From the NCBI GenBank assembly GCA_964480915.1, contig CAYZRS010000019.1, forward strand, positions 22,952 to 86,951: a stretch of DNA of 64,000 bases, given 5' to 3'. Shown in pieces: positions 27,534 through 36,617 of the stretch. The notes under the pieces were generated by a model. The model saw only the letters and a list, made by a program, of their open reading frames with translations. It did no database searches and was not told where the DNA came from. The stretch's first letter is position 1; every line of letters begins with the position of its first letter. The stretch is from CAWGCE01 sp964480915 (lineage in GTDB: Bacteria; Planctomycetota; Planctomycetia; Pirellulales; Pirellulaceae). The translations under genes were made by a program, and so were the position numbers.

Positions 27534-29147
27534 CTAGTTTTCGATTTTAGCTTTGCGAGCCCATACCTCGGCCGCATGGGCATAGATCACATCTTCGCCT
27601 TTTTGATTGGCGAAGTACTTTAGAATCCGCAGCGCCCGCGGATCGTCAAACTGTTCCAAAAGAAAAAAGGCTCTTATCAGCTGTTTCCGTTCGCTATAGG
27701 CAATCGTCGATTCTTGATCATCGGCGCTGAGGATGCGACGCAATTGAAGCTCGATTTCCAGGGAAGTCGTTTGCTCACAGGCCCGCAACAAGTGCTCGGT
27801 CAACGACTCACGATGGCTGTACAGTTTTCGAAATGCCGCTTCACGCTGTTCGTACGAGTCGTTATCGAGAAGCTCAATCCACTGCGTCAACTGAGTCGCC
27901 GTCACGACGGTTTGGTCGTCGACGAATTTGCGGACGATGAAATCCAGTGCTTGGTCCGGATGCTGTGCCAGCCAGGCGACCGACCGATAGGCTTCCAAAG
28001 CACTCTTATCGCGGATGGCGTTCCAATGCGCTTCCAACGACCCGGTCGCTTTTTCTTGACGGCTGCCCATCAGCAGTTCGGCGAAATCCCAGACGATGAC
28101 GCTGCTATCCAACGCCGCACTGGCAGATGCGATGTAGCGACCGTCGGGAGAAAACTCGACGCACAACACTTTGTCGTTGTGACCTTTTAGTTCAAAGATC
28201 TTCTCGGTCGTACTCGTTTCCCAAACACCGACCGTCCCATCCCAACTGCTACTCGCCAAAAATCGACCATCGGGCGAAACGGCCAAATCGCTAATCGCTT
28301 CCGAATGAGCCCGGTTTAGCTCGCGGCCTTGCGATCCGTTACTCGGCATCCAAGCGAGTCGCGATTCGCGTCGAAACGCCACGATGACTTGCTCGCCCAT
28401 GGGACTCGCGACGAGTTCCACTGCCTGTGTCAGTCCTTCGGCCGGCGGTAAGCGCTGCGCATTGTTGGGGCGACCGACCGGAACCACCATCAATTGAAGT
28501 GGCGACTTGCGGCTGAAGTTGTTGCGGATCCCATTGGGAAACACCGTCGGCGCATTACTTTCGTAGACGATACGGCGGCCATCTTGCGATGAGGCGCAGG
28601 GTGAGAAGTTGGGACTGCGACTCATCAACTTCGTTTCTTGTTTGTCATCCGGTGGTACATGGGCAAAATGAATATTCTGCTCATGAAAGATACCGATCGT
28701 CTGATCCGGATAAGCCCGAACCATCGTTCCTGGCAACGGGAGTTGATACTGCGTCTTGCCGGTCGCGATGTTCCAGACCAAACTTCGTTCTTTCGCATCG
28801 ACCGTGACAAGTTGGTTACCATCTTGGGTGAAACAAAAATCGCTGACTTGGTTCCATGGACTCGGCAAGACCGATTCCACGGCCTTCTCCCGCCAGTTCC
28901 AAATGACGACGTCATGCGTCGAATTGCGAGCCGCCAACTTACTGCCATCGGGCGAAAAGCGCAGTTCGTAGATACTGGCGCCTTCGGTCGATTCGTGATG
29001 AAGCCGGGCAATCGCTCCTTCTGGCTCGATCGCAAGGACGGGCTGGGCCGTCGCGCGACGACTGGTACTGGCCGTCATCAACATCAGCGCGCAGAAAAAT
29101 AGCGTCCGCTTCGATGTTCGTTTGATTTGCAGCCTTCGTCTCAACAT
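27534..29147 (-). CDS. Exported WD40-repeat protein
   Basis: A 537-residue protein with a positively charged N-terminus and signal peptide (about 1-36). A beta-propeller of WD40-like repeats follows. Clear blades are YELRFSPDGSKLAARNSTHDVVIWNW (given here only as start and end: YELRFSPDG... VVIWNW) near 60, and 'AISDLAVSPDGRFLASSSWD' and KVLCVEFSPDGRYIASASA at about 288-350. The C-terminal third is helical and resembles the planctomycete WD40-associated region with DALDFIVRK-like spacing (ALDFIVRKF, LLDNDSYEQREAAF). It should act as a protein-interaction scaffold outside the cytoplasm. ATG 29147 is preferred over the adjacent GTG 29150. Confidence 0.85.
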   Translation of the reverse strand: MLRRRLQIKRTSKRTLFFCALMLMTASTSRRATAQPVLAIEPEGAIARLHHESTEGASIYELRFSPDGSKLAARNSTHDVVIWNWREKAVESVLPSPWNQVSDFCFTQDGNQLVTVDAKERSLVWNIATGKTQYQLPLPGTMVRAYPDQTIGIFHEQNIHFAHVPPDDKQETKLMSRSPNFSPCASSQDGRRIVYESNAPTVFPNGIRNNFSRKSPLQLMVVPVGRPNNAQRLPPAEGLTQAVELVASPMGEQVIVAFRRESRLAWMPSNGSQGRELNRAHSEAISDLAVSPDGRFLASSSWDGTVGVWETSTTEKIFELKGHNDKVLCVEFSPDGRYIASASAALDSSVIVWDFAELLMGSRQEKATGSLEAHWNAIRDKSALEAYRSVAWLAQHPDQALDFIVRKFVDDQTVVTATQLTQWIELLDNDSYEQREAAFRKLYSHRESLTEHLLRACEQTTSLEIELQLRRILSADDQESTIAYSERKQLIRAFFLLEQFDDPRALRILKYFANQKGEDVIYAHAAEVWARKAKIEN

Positions 29148-29456
29148 CACCAGCTCAATCGACTCGGGATCAAAAGGTTCCCTTCCATAATACGCGATGC
29201 AAGGATTCGAAACTCCGTCAATTGACGTCGAATTGGTCGTCTCTGGCCAGTTGTTGGAAAGAGATCGAGCGAATCGGTGCAGAAAATCGCTCGAATAGAA
29301 ACCTCCTTTGCCTCCAAACGACCGAATCCCGCATAATGTGGCCCCGCCGCCACTTTCCGCTGGTCAGCAATTGCGGGAACTTTCGTGAAGCTGTCCACGT
29401 CCAAGATGGTGACCTCGAAACGTGATCGCGATCCACAAGTCAGGAAACAGTCCAGC
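29148..29456. other. Divergent intergenic region, 309 bp
   Basis: It lies between the minus-strand WD40 gene and the plus-strand split gene. Short open frames here on both strands lack protein features. The last 30 bases hold AGGAAA ahead of ATG 29457. I see no repeat or RNA gene. Confidence 0.4.
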
Positions 29457-30167
29457 ATGCGCTACTTCGCTCATATTTGCGCCGTCTGCGGGATCGTCGC
29501 TGTTGCGTTTTTGCAAAGCGGCGGACGGCAGGATGCCATTCCACCGGCCGCCGCACCGTCCGATTCGGACCATTGGGAGCGCCCCTTTGATCCGCTTGTG
29601 CCGCCAATTGAAATCGCCAAGACGGCCACGATCGCTCCGCAAGCTAACGTGTCCCGCGAACAAGCCCAGACGGCACTCGACATCCTGCGGCGTTCCGATC
29701 GACGGCGCTTTACGCACGATGCGGCGGCTCATTTCCATCCGCACGGTGATCAGGTATGTGCCTCGGGCTGTGCCGCCAGTCGTCACCCGACAAAACAACT
29801 GACGGAAGATCGGTTTCGCCGACTCTTGCGAGAGTACGCGGATCAGGCCAGCAACGAGAGTGGCCCGGCACTCGACGAGCTGCTCTTCTACGGCCCGCAA
29901 TCGGCCAACTTTATCGACCGCTTCGGCGTGGAGCCACTCGACCAAGAACGAGCCACCTGCTTGCGGTCGCAGCTGCAATTCACCCACGCCAAAATCGCCA
30001 TCCGCGTGATCGATAGCAATGGCCGCCGCAGAACGTGGCTCGATCCGACGAGTGTTCCATTGGACCGACGGCACGTTTTTGAAATGGAGACGGACCAACT
30101 ACAGCCGCTGGTCACCAGCGGCACGATCAAACGAGTGGGGCTCGATCGACTGTGGACTCGCTTGTGA
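29457..30167 (+). CDS. Hypothetical exported protein, upstream part of a TGA-split frame
   Basis: A 236-residue protein beginning with a hydrophobic segment (about 4-20, YFAHICAVCGIVAVAFL) that looks like an export signal or anchor. The middle has a Cys pair in HPHGDQVCASGCAAS (about residues 97-111), then helices (LTEDRFRRLLREYADQ) and a beta-rich end (AKIAIRVIDSNGRRRTWLDP). It ends at TGA 30165-30167, but the same frame stays open for 62 further codons of good protein-like sequence to TAA 30354-30356 (see the next entry and findings). The DUF2330 gene follows on the same strand. I do not recognise the family. Confidence 0.7.
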   Translation: MRYFAHICAVCGIVAVAFLQSGGRQDAIPPAAAPSDSDHWERPFDPLVPPIEIAKTATIAPQANVSREQAQTALDILRRSDRRRFTHDAAAHFHPHGDQVCASGCAASRHPTKQLTEDRFRRLLREYADQASNESGPALDELLFYGPQSANFIDRFGVEPLDQERATCLRSQLQFTHAKIAIRVIDSNGRRRTWLDPTSVPLDRRHVFEMETDQLQPLVTSGTIKRVGLDRLWTRL

Positions 30168-30185
30168 CTGGAAGGAGTCCACTTC

Positions 30186-30356
30186 GTGGCAGGACCATGG
30201 TTCATGGTCGCAACGCATAACAACGATTGGCAAACGATGTCCGAACTGTGGATCAGCGACGGCACCGACGACTGCCAAGGAAGACTAGAAATTCGCGTTT
30301 GGTTTGACGATGGCAGCTCCGTCGACGAATCGGGCCTCATGGCGGCCACACAATAA
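30186..30356 (+). CDS. Downstream part of the TGA-split frame (56 aa from GTG)
   Basis: This is the in-frame continuation of the preceding gene. Read from GTG 30186 it gives 56 residues beginning VAGPWFMVATHNNDW and including ELWISDGTDDCQG and RVWFDDGSS. These look like consecutive beta strands of a real domain. A strong ribosome-binding site (GAAGGAG, 30171-30177) lies eight bases before the GTG, so coupled restart is plausible. A perfect hairpin (30193-30209) overlaps its first codons. It may equally be the C-terminus of one 299-codon gene broken by a nonsense mutation. It ends 44 bp before the DUF2330 gene. Confidence 0.5.
   Translation: MAGPWFMVATHNNDWQTMSELWISDGTDDCQGRLEIRVWFDDGSSVDESGLMAATQ
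30193..30209 (+). other. Perfect 7-bp hairpin downstream of the in-frame TGA
   Basis: GACCATG-GTT-CATGGTC: seven pairs with a three-base loop starting with G. The loop begins 33 bases after the TGA (30165-30167). Position and loop composition fall within the loose model for bacterial SECIS elements, but a hairpin of this size can occur by chance in coding sequence. Confidence 0.4.
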
Positions 30357-30400
30357 TCCGCCAAACCACAAATCACTCGAATACTGCAGGAGCCTGAAAC

Positions 30401-32908
30401 ATGAGATACCAAGACCTAAATCCGACGAATTGTTCAGCACGACTCTCCTTGTTCGTAGTGCTGCTACTGAGCCGGTTCGGCTGGGCCGACCCGTGCGGTA
30501 TGGTGCCGCCGATCTACCAAGGTGAAGGTGTGCCGATCGTCAGGTCGGGCCACCAGCTGACCTACGTCTTCTTCAAAGACGGGATCGAAACGCTTGTCAT
30601 TCGGCCCGGATTCGAGGGCAAAGTGGACGAGTTTGGCATGCTGATTCCTTTCCCGACGCCGCCTGCCATTCGAAAAGTCGCTGACAACGTCTTCCCGCAT
30701 ATCGCGAATGCCATCGATCCGCCAGAAGTTGTCGTGCATGTTTACGAGCCGACTCGAGTCCGCCGAGGTGGTGCGGGAGGAGGTCCTGTCGCGATGATGG
30801 CGGATGCGGAATCCGGCATGATGGTCAAGGACGAAGTTCGCGTTCTTAAGGAAGAAGCGGTCGGCATGTACGAAGTGGCCGTACTGCAGGCCGGCAGTTC
30901 GAGCGCGCTCTCGCGTTGGATGGACGAACACGGCTTCAAGTATCCCGACGGCATGGACGAAGTGTGTGATGAGTACATTGAGGAGGAGTGGTGTTTTGTC
31001 GCGGTGAAGACAAAAGTTGGCGTGAAGTCAGGGGCCGACCCGCGTCCGGGCCAAGTGGCTGCCAACACCAAGATGCCCAAGGGCTCGTCGTTCGACGGCC
31101 ACGTACAGGCAATGGGGTTTCGCTTTCGCGTCGACGAGTTGGTCGTGCCCATGCGATTGTCGACCTTCAATGGAGGAGATCCGCGAAACATCGTCTATCT
31201 CTTAACCGATGAACCGCAACGGATCCGGCTGATTCCAGAAGAGTACGTCGTTCGTCAAATTTCTGGGGAGAAGCTCTTTGACAACGTGACCAAGTTGCTA
31301 CCCATTCGGATCGTCGGTGGTGGACCGCGTGATGTATTTCGCTGCACTCCCTGGGTGGTGCAAAGCTTACCGCAACGTCGCAATCCTCATCAGCACAACG
31401 GCATCGCGAAAGAACTTTTCGCTGCCGATTTACTGGCCGTCGCAACTGACAAATTGTCCCTCAGCCAGGAAGAACGTGAAAAACAACTGCTCAACATTAA
31501 CGAACGTCTCGGTCTGCGGGGCGCCGCCATCGACATGTTACTGGCCGAAGAAGTCGCGGACGAAAAAAAGCGGATGGTTCGAAAGTCACTACGTGCGCTC
31601 AAGGACATGACGCTGACCGTTGTCGACGGCGACTTTCCTCGCGAGGTGCTGGCCAAACACAATTTGAAATTCGAGCCATTCCAAATGGCCAGTTCGAAGA
31701 ATCTGCGCCAGGGTTATGACGCCAACCTGAAAGGACCGACCGGAAAGTTAGAAGGCAAGCTGTACGATTCACTCGGGCAGGCACCCTCTGGCAAAGGCCC
31801 CAAGCGTTCGACGCTCGGCATCGCAACGCTGATTGCTGGTCTGCTGCTGGTTATCCGAAAAACCACGGCCCGCCAGGCGGCCGGCATCGTGATCGCCGTC
31901 GCCTTGCTAGGCAGCAGCAACGGCCTGCATGCGGACGAAACGCAGTTATCGCTCGAGGAGATGATCGTGCGACTGGCCGAACCCGAGAACGCAGCAACGA
32001 TGGTCGATCAAATCGTCGCAGCCGCTGCTTCCAAACCGGCAACCGTCGTGGAGACCTTGGTCGAAACCGTCCGCTCGACCGACAACATGGTGCAACAGGG
32101 ATGGGCGATCGTCACCCTGTCAGAAATCCCAGCCTTGGAAACAGACGAAGCCTTGCTTTCGATCTGCAACGATACGACTCAATCGCAGGTCGTCCGGACA
32201 TGGGCCGCCTCGGCCCGGATCGCACTTTGCAAGTCGACCGAAGCGGTGATGGAAAAAGCGTCGTTGATCGACTACTACCCGGCCGTCGCTCGCCCCATCA
32301 GCATGCGGCTGGCGGCCGATCTCGCTGAGGACGGACAAGTTGGTGTGGGCGAACTCATCCAACTTTCCGTACGAACCCCACAGCTGAACACGAGCTTGAT
32401 GCCGGCCATTCTTTCCCAAGGTGTCGATGCGTTGGTCGAAGTCATGACGCAGCACAATTCGCAAGAAGTCCGCCGCCAATCAGCCGGTTTCTTGGGCTCG
32501 TTGGCTCAACAAGGCAAGTCGGAGCAAGTCGCTCAAGCGGTCGTTAAGGCGTACAAGTTTCGGCTCACGGCAGACAAGGTCGCTTGGGACGGTGGCCCGT
32601 TGTTTATCCCAGGCATTCAATGGAAGAAGGAGCCCGCTCAAGCGCTCGTCGGAAACCTCATTCGCTGGCACGTTTGGTTGAATCAACGAGAGGACCGGGA
32701 ATCGCAACAGCAGATCACCAACAACCTGTACAGCATTCAGTTAGCCAAAGCGGCCGGATACAACATGAACCGCCGGAACCGCCGAGGCCAGCAAGACACT
32801 TCGTTTTGGCTGGGCGTTTGGTCCGAGGTCGTCGGCAAGGACGGGATCCGTGAGCTGCTGGCCGAACAGGGACTCGAACCGAGCGACTTTTCAGACCAAT
32901 CAGGCTAA
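30401..32908 (+). CDS. DUF2330-domain protein with C-terminal helical repeats
   Basis: An 835-residue exported, membrane-linked protein. Signal peptide about 1-30, then a DUF2330 domain (about 31-330) with CGMVPPIYQGEGVPIVRSG, a YVFFKDGIETLVIRPGFEG block, 'FGMLIPFPTPPAIRKV' and later FRFRVDELVVPMRLSTFNGG. Charged helices follow. Two hydrophobic segments (about 468-505; LGIATLIAGLLLVI and AGIVIAVALLGSS) probably cross the membrane, and the second looks like an internal signal sequence ending in A-D. The last 320 residues are HEAT-like helical repeats. DUF2330 has no known function. AGGAG eight bases upstream supports ATG 30401. The split gene just upstream may be in the same transcript. Confidence 0.85.
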   Translation: MRYQDLNPTNCSARLSLFVVLLLSRFGWADPCGMVPPIYQGEGVPIVRSGHQLTYVFFKDGIETLVIRPGFEGKVDEFGMLIPFPTPPAIRKVADNVFPHIANAIDPPEVVVHVYEPTRVRRGGAGGGPVAMMADAESGMMVKDEVRVLKEEAVGMYEVAVLQAGSSSALSRWMDEHGFKYPDGMDEVCDEYIEEEWCFVAVKTKVGVKSGADPRPGQVAANTKMPKGSSFDGHVQAMGFRFRVDELVVPMRLSTFNGGDPRNIVYLLTDEPQRIRLIPEEYVVRQISGEKLFDNVTKLLPIRIVGGGPRDVFRCTPWVVQSLPQRRNPHQHNGIAKELFAADLLAVATDKLSLSQEEREKQLLNINERLGLRGAAIDMLLAEEVADEKKRMVRKSLRALKDMTLTVVDGDFPREVLAKHNLKFEPFQMASSKNLRQGYDANLKGPTGKLEGKLYDSLGQAPSGKGPKRSTLGIATLIAGLLLVIRKTTARQAAGIVIAVALLGSSNGLHADETQLSLEEMIVRLAEPENAATMVDQIVAAAASKPATVVETLVETVRSTDNMVQQGWAIVTLSEIPALETDEALLSICNDTTQSQVVRTWAASARIALCKSTEAVMEKASLIDYYPAVARPISMRLAADLAEDGQVGVGELIQLSVRTPQLNTSLMPAILSQGVDALVEVMTQHNSQEVRRQSAGFLGSLAQQGKSEQVAQAVVKAYKFRLTADKVAWDGGPLFIPGIQWKKEPAQALVGNLIRWHVWLNQREDRESQQQITNNLYSIQLAKAAGYNMNRRNRRGQQDTSFWLGVWSEVVGKDGIRELLAEQGLEPSDFSDQSG

Positions 32909-32970
32909 TCCGTTCTCCGGTTTAATACGACATCCACGAACCGAATCAGCCGCAGCCGTTGTCGTAATGT

Positions 32971-32995
32971 CGCCTTTCGCTCCGCGAAAGTGGCG
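32971..32995. repeat. Intergenic hairpin between convergent genes
   Basis: CGCC-TTTCGC and GCGAAA-gt-GGCG pair across the loop TCC (10 pairs with a two-base bulge). It lies between two convergent stop codons (32908 and 33158). I associate the core (TTTCGCTCCGCGAAAG) with an intergenic hairpin often seen in Pirellula-type genomes, from memory only. No T-run follows. A short 9-bp tandem repeat (ACACCACCA, 2.7 copies) lies at 33012-33035. Confidence 0.5.
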
Positions 32996-33157
32996 TGAAT
33001 CGGGACGAGCGACACCACCAACACCACCAACACCAAGAAACCAGAAACCAAACACTGGTTCGGCTATTCCGGTTGAGCAAACGACGTGCTTCGCCAGACG
33101 GCCGCGACTTGCCGACATCCACGACGAGATGCGCGATCTGCGATGACGCCCGCCAAA

Positions 33158-34318
33158 TCAAACTTGGCTCAACCTTTTGGCGATCCGTTCATAGTTCTCT
33201 TGCGGAACAACTTTGTATTTCCGAAACTCGCCAGCAACGGCCGCCCGTGCATCGCCGGCAAACCAATCCATGACCTCTGAGCCGTTGTCCATCAGAATTT
33301 CGAAGGCGTCTGCCGAGCCGGCGACGATCGCCCACCCGGCCGGGCTGTTGTTGTGAATCGATCCCGACCGAAGATTCACATCGGCTCCACTGGCGATCAG
33401 TTGCCGGACCGAGCCTCCACGGTCGTCCCAAGCGGCCATGTGGAGCGGCGTCGCCTCGTCGTAACCGCCGCGCACATTAACATCGATCCCAGCGGTTACC
33501 AGCTGGGCGATCATTGCACCCCGGTTGGCTTTCGCGGCGGCGTGCAGGGGACTTGCCCCGTCCCCGACGATGAACGTCATGATGTTGTGAACGTCGTGAT
33601 CAGGTCCTGGCGGGAACCGTTCTTGACCAATCCGTTCCGCGAGCACTGCCGAATCGTCTGCAAGGAGCGCCTCCACGACGTCGGTCGCTCCGGCCAACAC
33701 AGCGGAGAAAATATCCGCTTCGGCTCCGAGAGCAAACAGAGCGGTCGCGACTTCGGGTCGAGGATGGGCCAGGTATTGCGCCGGGGTGCTGTAGTGATCG
33801 ACACAGCGTGCTTCGATATCGGCTCCCAAATCGAGCAGCACCTGCGCTGCCTCTACCGTTCCGGCGAAATGCAAGGGCTGGCAGCCGTCGCCGCCCAGTT
33901 CGCGAACTCGTGCGGGCGATTCGGCGAGCAGTGACCTCAATTCGTCGATCCGACCTAAGCTGGCAGCCGTGTGGACGTCGAGCGTCGCCCCGCGACGAAG
34001 CAAAAACTCGGCCAGTTCATCCTTCGCCGCATAGATCGCGCAGTGCAACGGGCTCCAAGGACCTGCCCACCAATCGCTCCGACGGTTGGGATCGGCCCCC
34101 AATTCGAGCAGCGTTTCGATCATCGATCGATCGTCGCGCAACGTGACCAACGTCAAAGGAGTGGCACCGAAGGCGTTGTCGTCATACGCGTCCAGTAGTG
34201 CGGGGTCGGCCGCGATTTGTTCTCGTACCACAGCGGCTTGCCCCTGACGAATCGCCTCGAAGAAAGCTCTCTCGGCAGCCGAATTCGTTGCTTGATTCGA
34301 TTCGTTCAAGAGTGTCAC
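33158..34318 (-). CDS. Ankyrin-repeat protein
   Basis: A 386-residue protein without signal peptide, made of about eight to nine ankyrin repeats. Examples are FGATPLTLVTLRDDRSMIETLLELGADPN near the N-terminus (shown as start FGATPLTLV and end LLELGADPN), 'GCQPLHFAGTVEAAQVLL', GASPLHAAAKANRGAMIAQL and ATPLHMAAWDDRGGSV. Ankyrin stacks mediate protein binding; no enzymatic domain is attached. The start is GTG 34318, with GAAAG upstream; no better ATG is near. It is downstream of, and on the same strand as, the acyltransferase/ligase gene (79 bp gap), so co-transcription is possible. Confidence 0.88.
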   Translation of the reverse strand: MTLLNESNQATNSAAERAFFEAIRQGQAAVVREQIAADPALLDAYDDNAFGATPLTLVTLRDDRSMIETLLELGADPNRRSDWWAGPWSPLHCAIYAAKDELAEFLLRRGATLDVHTAASLGRIDELRSLLAESPARVRELGGDGCQPLHFAGTVEAAQVLLDLGADIEARCVDHYSTPAQYLAHPRPEVATALFALGAEADIFSAVLAGATDVVEALLADDSAVLAERIGQERFPPGPDHDVHNIMTFIVGDGASPLHAAAKANRGAMIAQLVTAGIDVNVRGGYDEATPLHMAAWDDRGGSVRQLIASGADVNLRSGSIHNNSPAGWAIVAGSADAFEILMDNGSEVMDWFAGDARAAVAGEFRKYKVVPQENYERIAKRLSQV

Positions 34319-34397
34319 CGCTTTCGTTCGAAAAGGTATCAGGCTACGACGACGTTCGCCTCACAACTTCGTCCGCTCGGGCCGCTGTAAACGGCCG

Positions 34398-36617
34398 CTA
34401 ACTGGCGTACAGATCCATCGCCATCTGCTTCAGCCCTTTCAGATCGAGCTTGCCAGTTCCGAGGACTGGCATTTCCGCGATCTCGCGAAAGCTGTCGGCT
34501 GACGGGATGTAAATGTTCGGCAAACCGGCCCCTGACAATCCTTCGCGCAACGCATCGGGCGACTTGTCGATCTTTGTATGCAAGACGATCAACCGTTCCC
34601 CTTTCCGCTCGTCGGGGACTGCCGTCACGGCCGCTTTCAATCCGTCCTCTTCATCGCCGCCGATTAGATCGGCCAGCAGTTCCTCGATTTTGATGTGCGG
34701 CACCATCTCGCCACCGATTTTAGAAAAGCGACTTTGCCGTCCCGTAATTTGGACAAAACCCTCATCATCGATCAGCGCCACATCGCCCGTTTGATACCAG
34801 CCATCGCTGACCACCTTGGCCGTCAGGTCGGGCTCGTCCAGATATCCCCCGTGCATGACGTTGGTCCCTTTGATGTACAGCATGCCCGATTCGCCAGCGG
34901 TCAGCTCTTCGCCCGAATCCAGATCGAGGATCTTCGCCGCAACGCCCGGCACTAATCGTCCCACAGTCCCCTCTTTGAGGTCCGGCTGGAAGTTGTCGGT
35001 CGAACGACTGGGCGGAACGTTCACTGCCGCCAATGGCGCCAGTTCGGTGCAGCCGTAGCCTTCCACCGGGCGGACACCAAACTTCTCTTCGAACGCATCG
35101 CAGAGAGCTGGCGGTAACTTCTCGGCCCCCGCAACCACCACGTCGAGCGACGCAAACTGTTCTTTCGTGCAGCGTTTCAAGTACCCACGCAGAAACGTCG
35201 GAGTTGCCAACAAAACGGTCGCCTTGAATTTTTCCACCATGCGGCCGATCCGTTTGCCGTCGAGCGGCGTGAAGTGATACGCCGCTTCGAGATTGAGTGC
35301 CAACGGAGTCCACAACGTGACCGTGTAACCGAAGGAATGGAAAAACGGCAGGATACCCACGATGACATCGGACGCCGTGAGGTGCACCGTTTGATCGATC
35401 GCTTCGACGTTGTGGGCAATGTTGTCATGAGACAGTACGACGCCTTTCGGAGTTCCGGTCGAACCCGACGTAAAGATGATCGTCAGCGTATCGCTTCCTT
35501 TCATCCGATGCAGACCGAGTTGACGATAGAGCAACCAAGCTGGCGTCACGAAAGCGCCAACGGCGCCGGCGATCTTATCCCCCAACGTGACTTTGGTTTT
35601 GAAATCCTCCAACTGCACGACTTCGGCATCCAGGTTGAGGTCGAGCTTGCTTATCACCTGTCGGCTGGTCAAAACATGTTTGATACCCGCCTTGGCGATG
35701 CAGGTATTGAGCGCTTCGCTGCTCAGACTGTAATTCAGATTCACCGCGACCCGTCGATCTAGCGAGAGAGCAAAGTTGGCAAGCGTCCCTCCCACCGACG
35801 GCGGCAACAGGACACCAACGCGTTGTTCGTCTTTTGCCAAGACGCCCCGGCGCAGTAACCGGCGGAGAATCAACGACCGCAGCAGGATGTTGCCACCGCT
35901 CGCTTCGTTGCCATTGGAATCGGCGATCTTCCGTTTTCGCAAACGGCGCTTGCACATTCTGAGCGCGCTGCGATGGAGATTCAGTCGTCGCTGTCGTTTG
36001 GCCAGTGCTTCCGCCCCTAACTGCTGGACAGCTTGCCGCGCAACGTGAACATCTTTGACATGGTGTAACGGCTTGCCAACGTGAACGGAAATGGGATGGC
36101 GCCAACGGCTGGGCCATTTCGAAAAAAACCGCCCTTCTGAAAACGAAAAGATGCTGCCCCACAGTTCGTCCAAATAGACAGGGATGACGGGAACATCTTC
36201 GTTGCCTTTCAGAATCCGCATCAGTCCCGGTTTGAAACTTTGGACGTTGCCGTTGCGCGAGATTCCGCCTTCCGGGAAAATACAAATGATGTCGCCGTTC
36301 TTGACACCTTTTCGCGCATCGCTGAGCGCCTTGATGATGGACTTCGGACCTGGGCCGACTTGGATCGCGCCCCATTCACCAGCCCACCAATCTCCCAGCT
36401 TGCCGGGAAAATTCCCTTCATAGACGACCACGCGCACATGTCGCGGGACACAAATATGAAGCAGCACCCCATCCAGCCAGGAAACATGGTTGGCGACGAT
36501 GATGGCTCCACCTTCGGCCGGCCAGTTTTCGGCGCCGTGAATCTTGATGGAATAGAAGCATTTGAACAGCATCTGAAACAGAAACCGAACAAAATTTTTG
36601 GGCAAACGAACTCTCAT
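34398..36617 (-). CDS. Bifunctional acyltransferase / acyl-ACP (acyl-CoA) synthetase, Aas-like
   Basis: A 739-residue fusion. The N-terminal PlsC-type glycerophospholipid acyltransferase (about 20-200) has the catalytic NHVSWLDG (H44, D49) and FPEGGISRNG near 114. The C-terminal AMP-binding adenylate-forming domain (about 240-735) has the P-loop IIFTSGSTGTPKG near 377, EGYGCTELAPL near 520 and YQTGDVALIDDEGFVQITGR near 610. E. coli Aas has this same pair of activities and re-acylates lysophospholipids using ACP. The family also includes versions with an N-terminal MFS flippase; none is present here. It likely works at the inner face of the cytoplasmic membrane in phospholipid repair or fatty-acid salvage. 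Substrate identity is inferred. Confidence 0.9.
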   Translation of the reverse strand: MRVRLPKNFVRFLFQMLFKCFYSIKIHGAENWPAEGGAIIVANHVSWLDGVLLHICVPRHVRVVVYEGNFPGKLGDWWAGEWGAIQVGPGPKSIIKALSDARKGVKNGDIICIFPEGGISRNGNVQSFKPGLMRILKGNEDVPVIPVYLDELWGSIFSFSEGRFFSKWPSRWRHPISVHVGKPLHHVKDVHVARQAVQQLGAEALAKRQRRLNLHRSALRMCKRRLRKRKIADSNGNEASGGNILLRSLILRRLLRRGVLAKDEQRVGVLLPPSVGGTLANFALSLDRRVAVNLNYSLSSEALNTCIAKAGIKHVLTSRQVISKLDLNLDAEVVQLEDFKTKVTLGDKIAGAVGAFVTPAWLLYRQLGLHRMKGSDTLTIIFTSGSTGTPKGVVLSHDNIAHNVEAIDQTVHLTASDVIVGILPFFHSFGYTVTLWTPLALNLEAAYHFTPLDGKRIGRMVEKFKATVLLATPTFLRGYLKRCTKEQFASLDVVVAGAEKLPPALCDAFEEKFGVRPVEGYGCTELAPLAAVNVPPSRSTDNFQPDLKEGTVGRLVPGVAAKILDLDSGEELTAGESGMLYIKGTNVMHGGYLDEPDLTAKVVSDGWYQTGDVALIDDEGFVQITGRQSRFSKIGGEMVPHIKIEELLADLIGGDEEDGLKAAVTAVPDERKGERLIVLHTKIDKSPDALREGLSGAGLPNIYIPSADSFREIAEMPVLGTGKLDLKGLKQMAMDLYAS

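Noticed and set aside
33012..33035. Short ACACCACCA repeats as a CRISPR remnant
   Set aside because: Only 2.7 contiguous 9-bp copies with no spacers; a simple tandem repeat.
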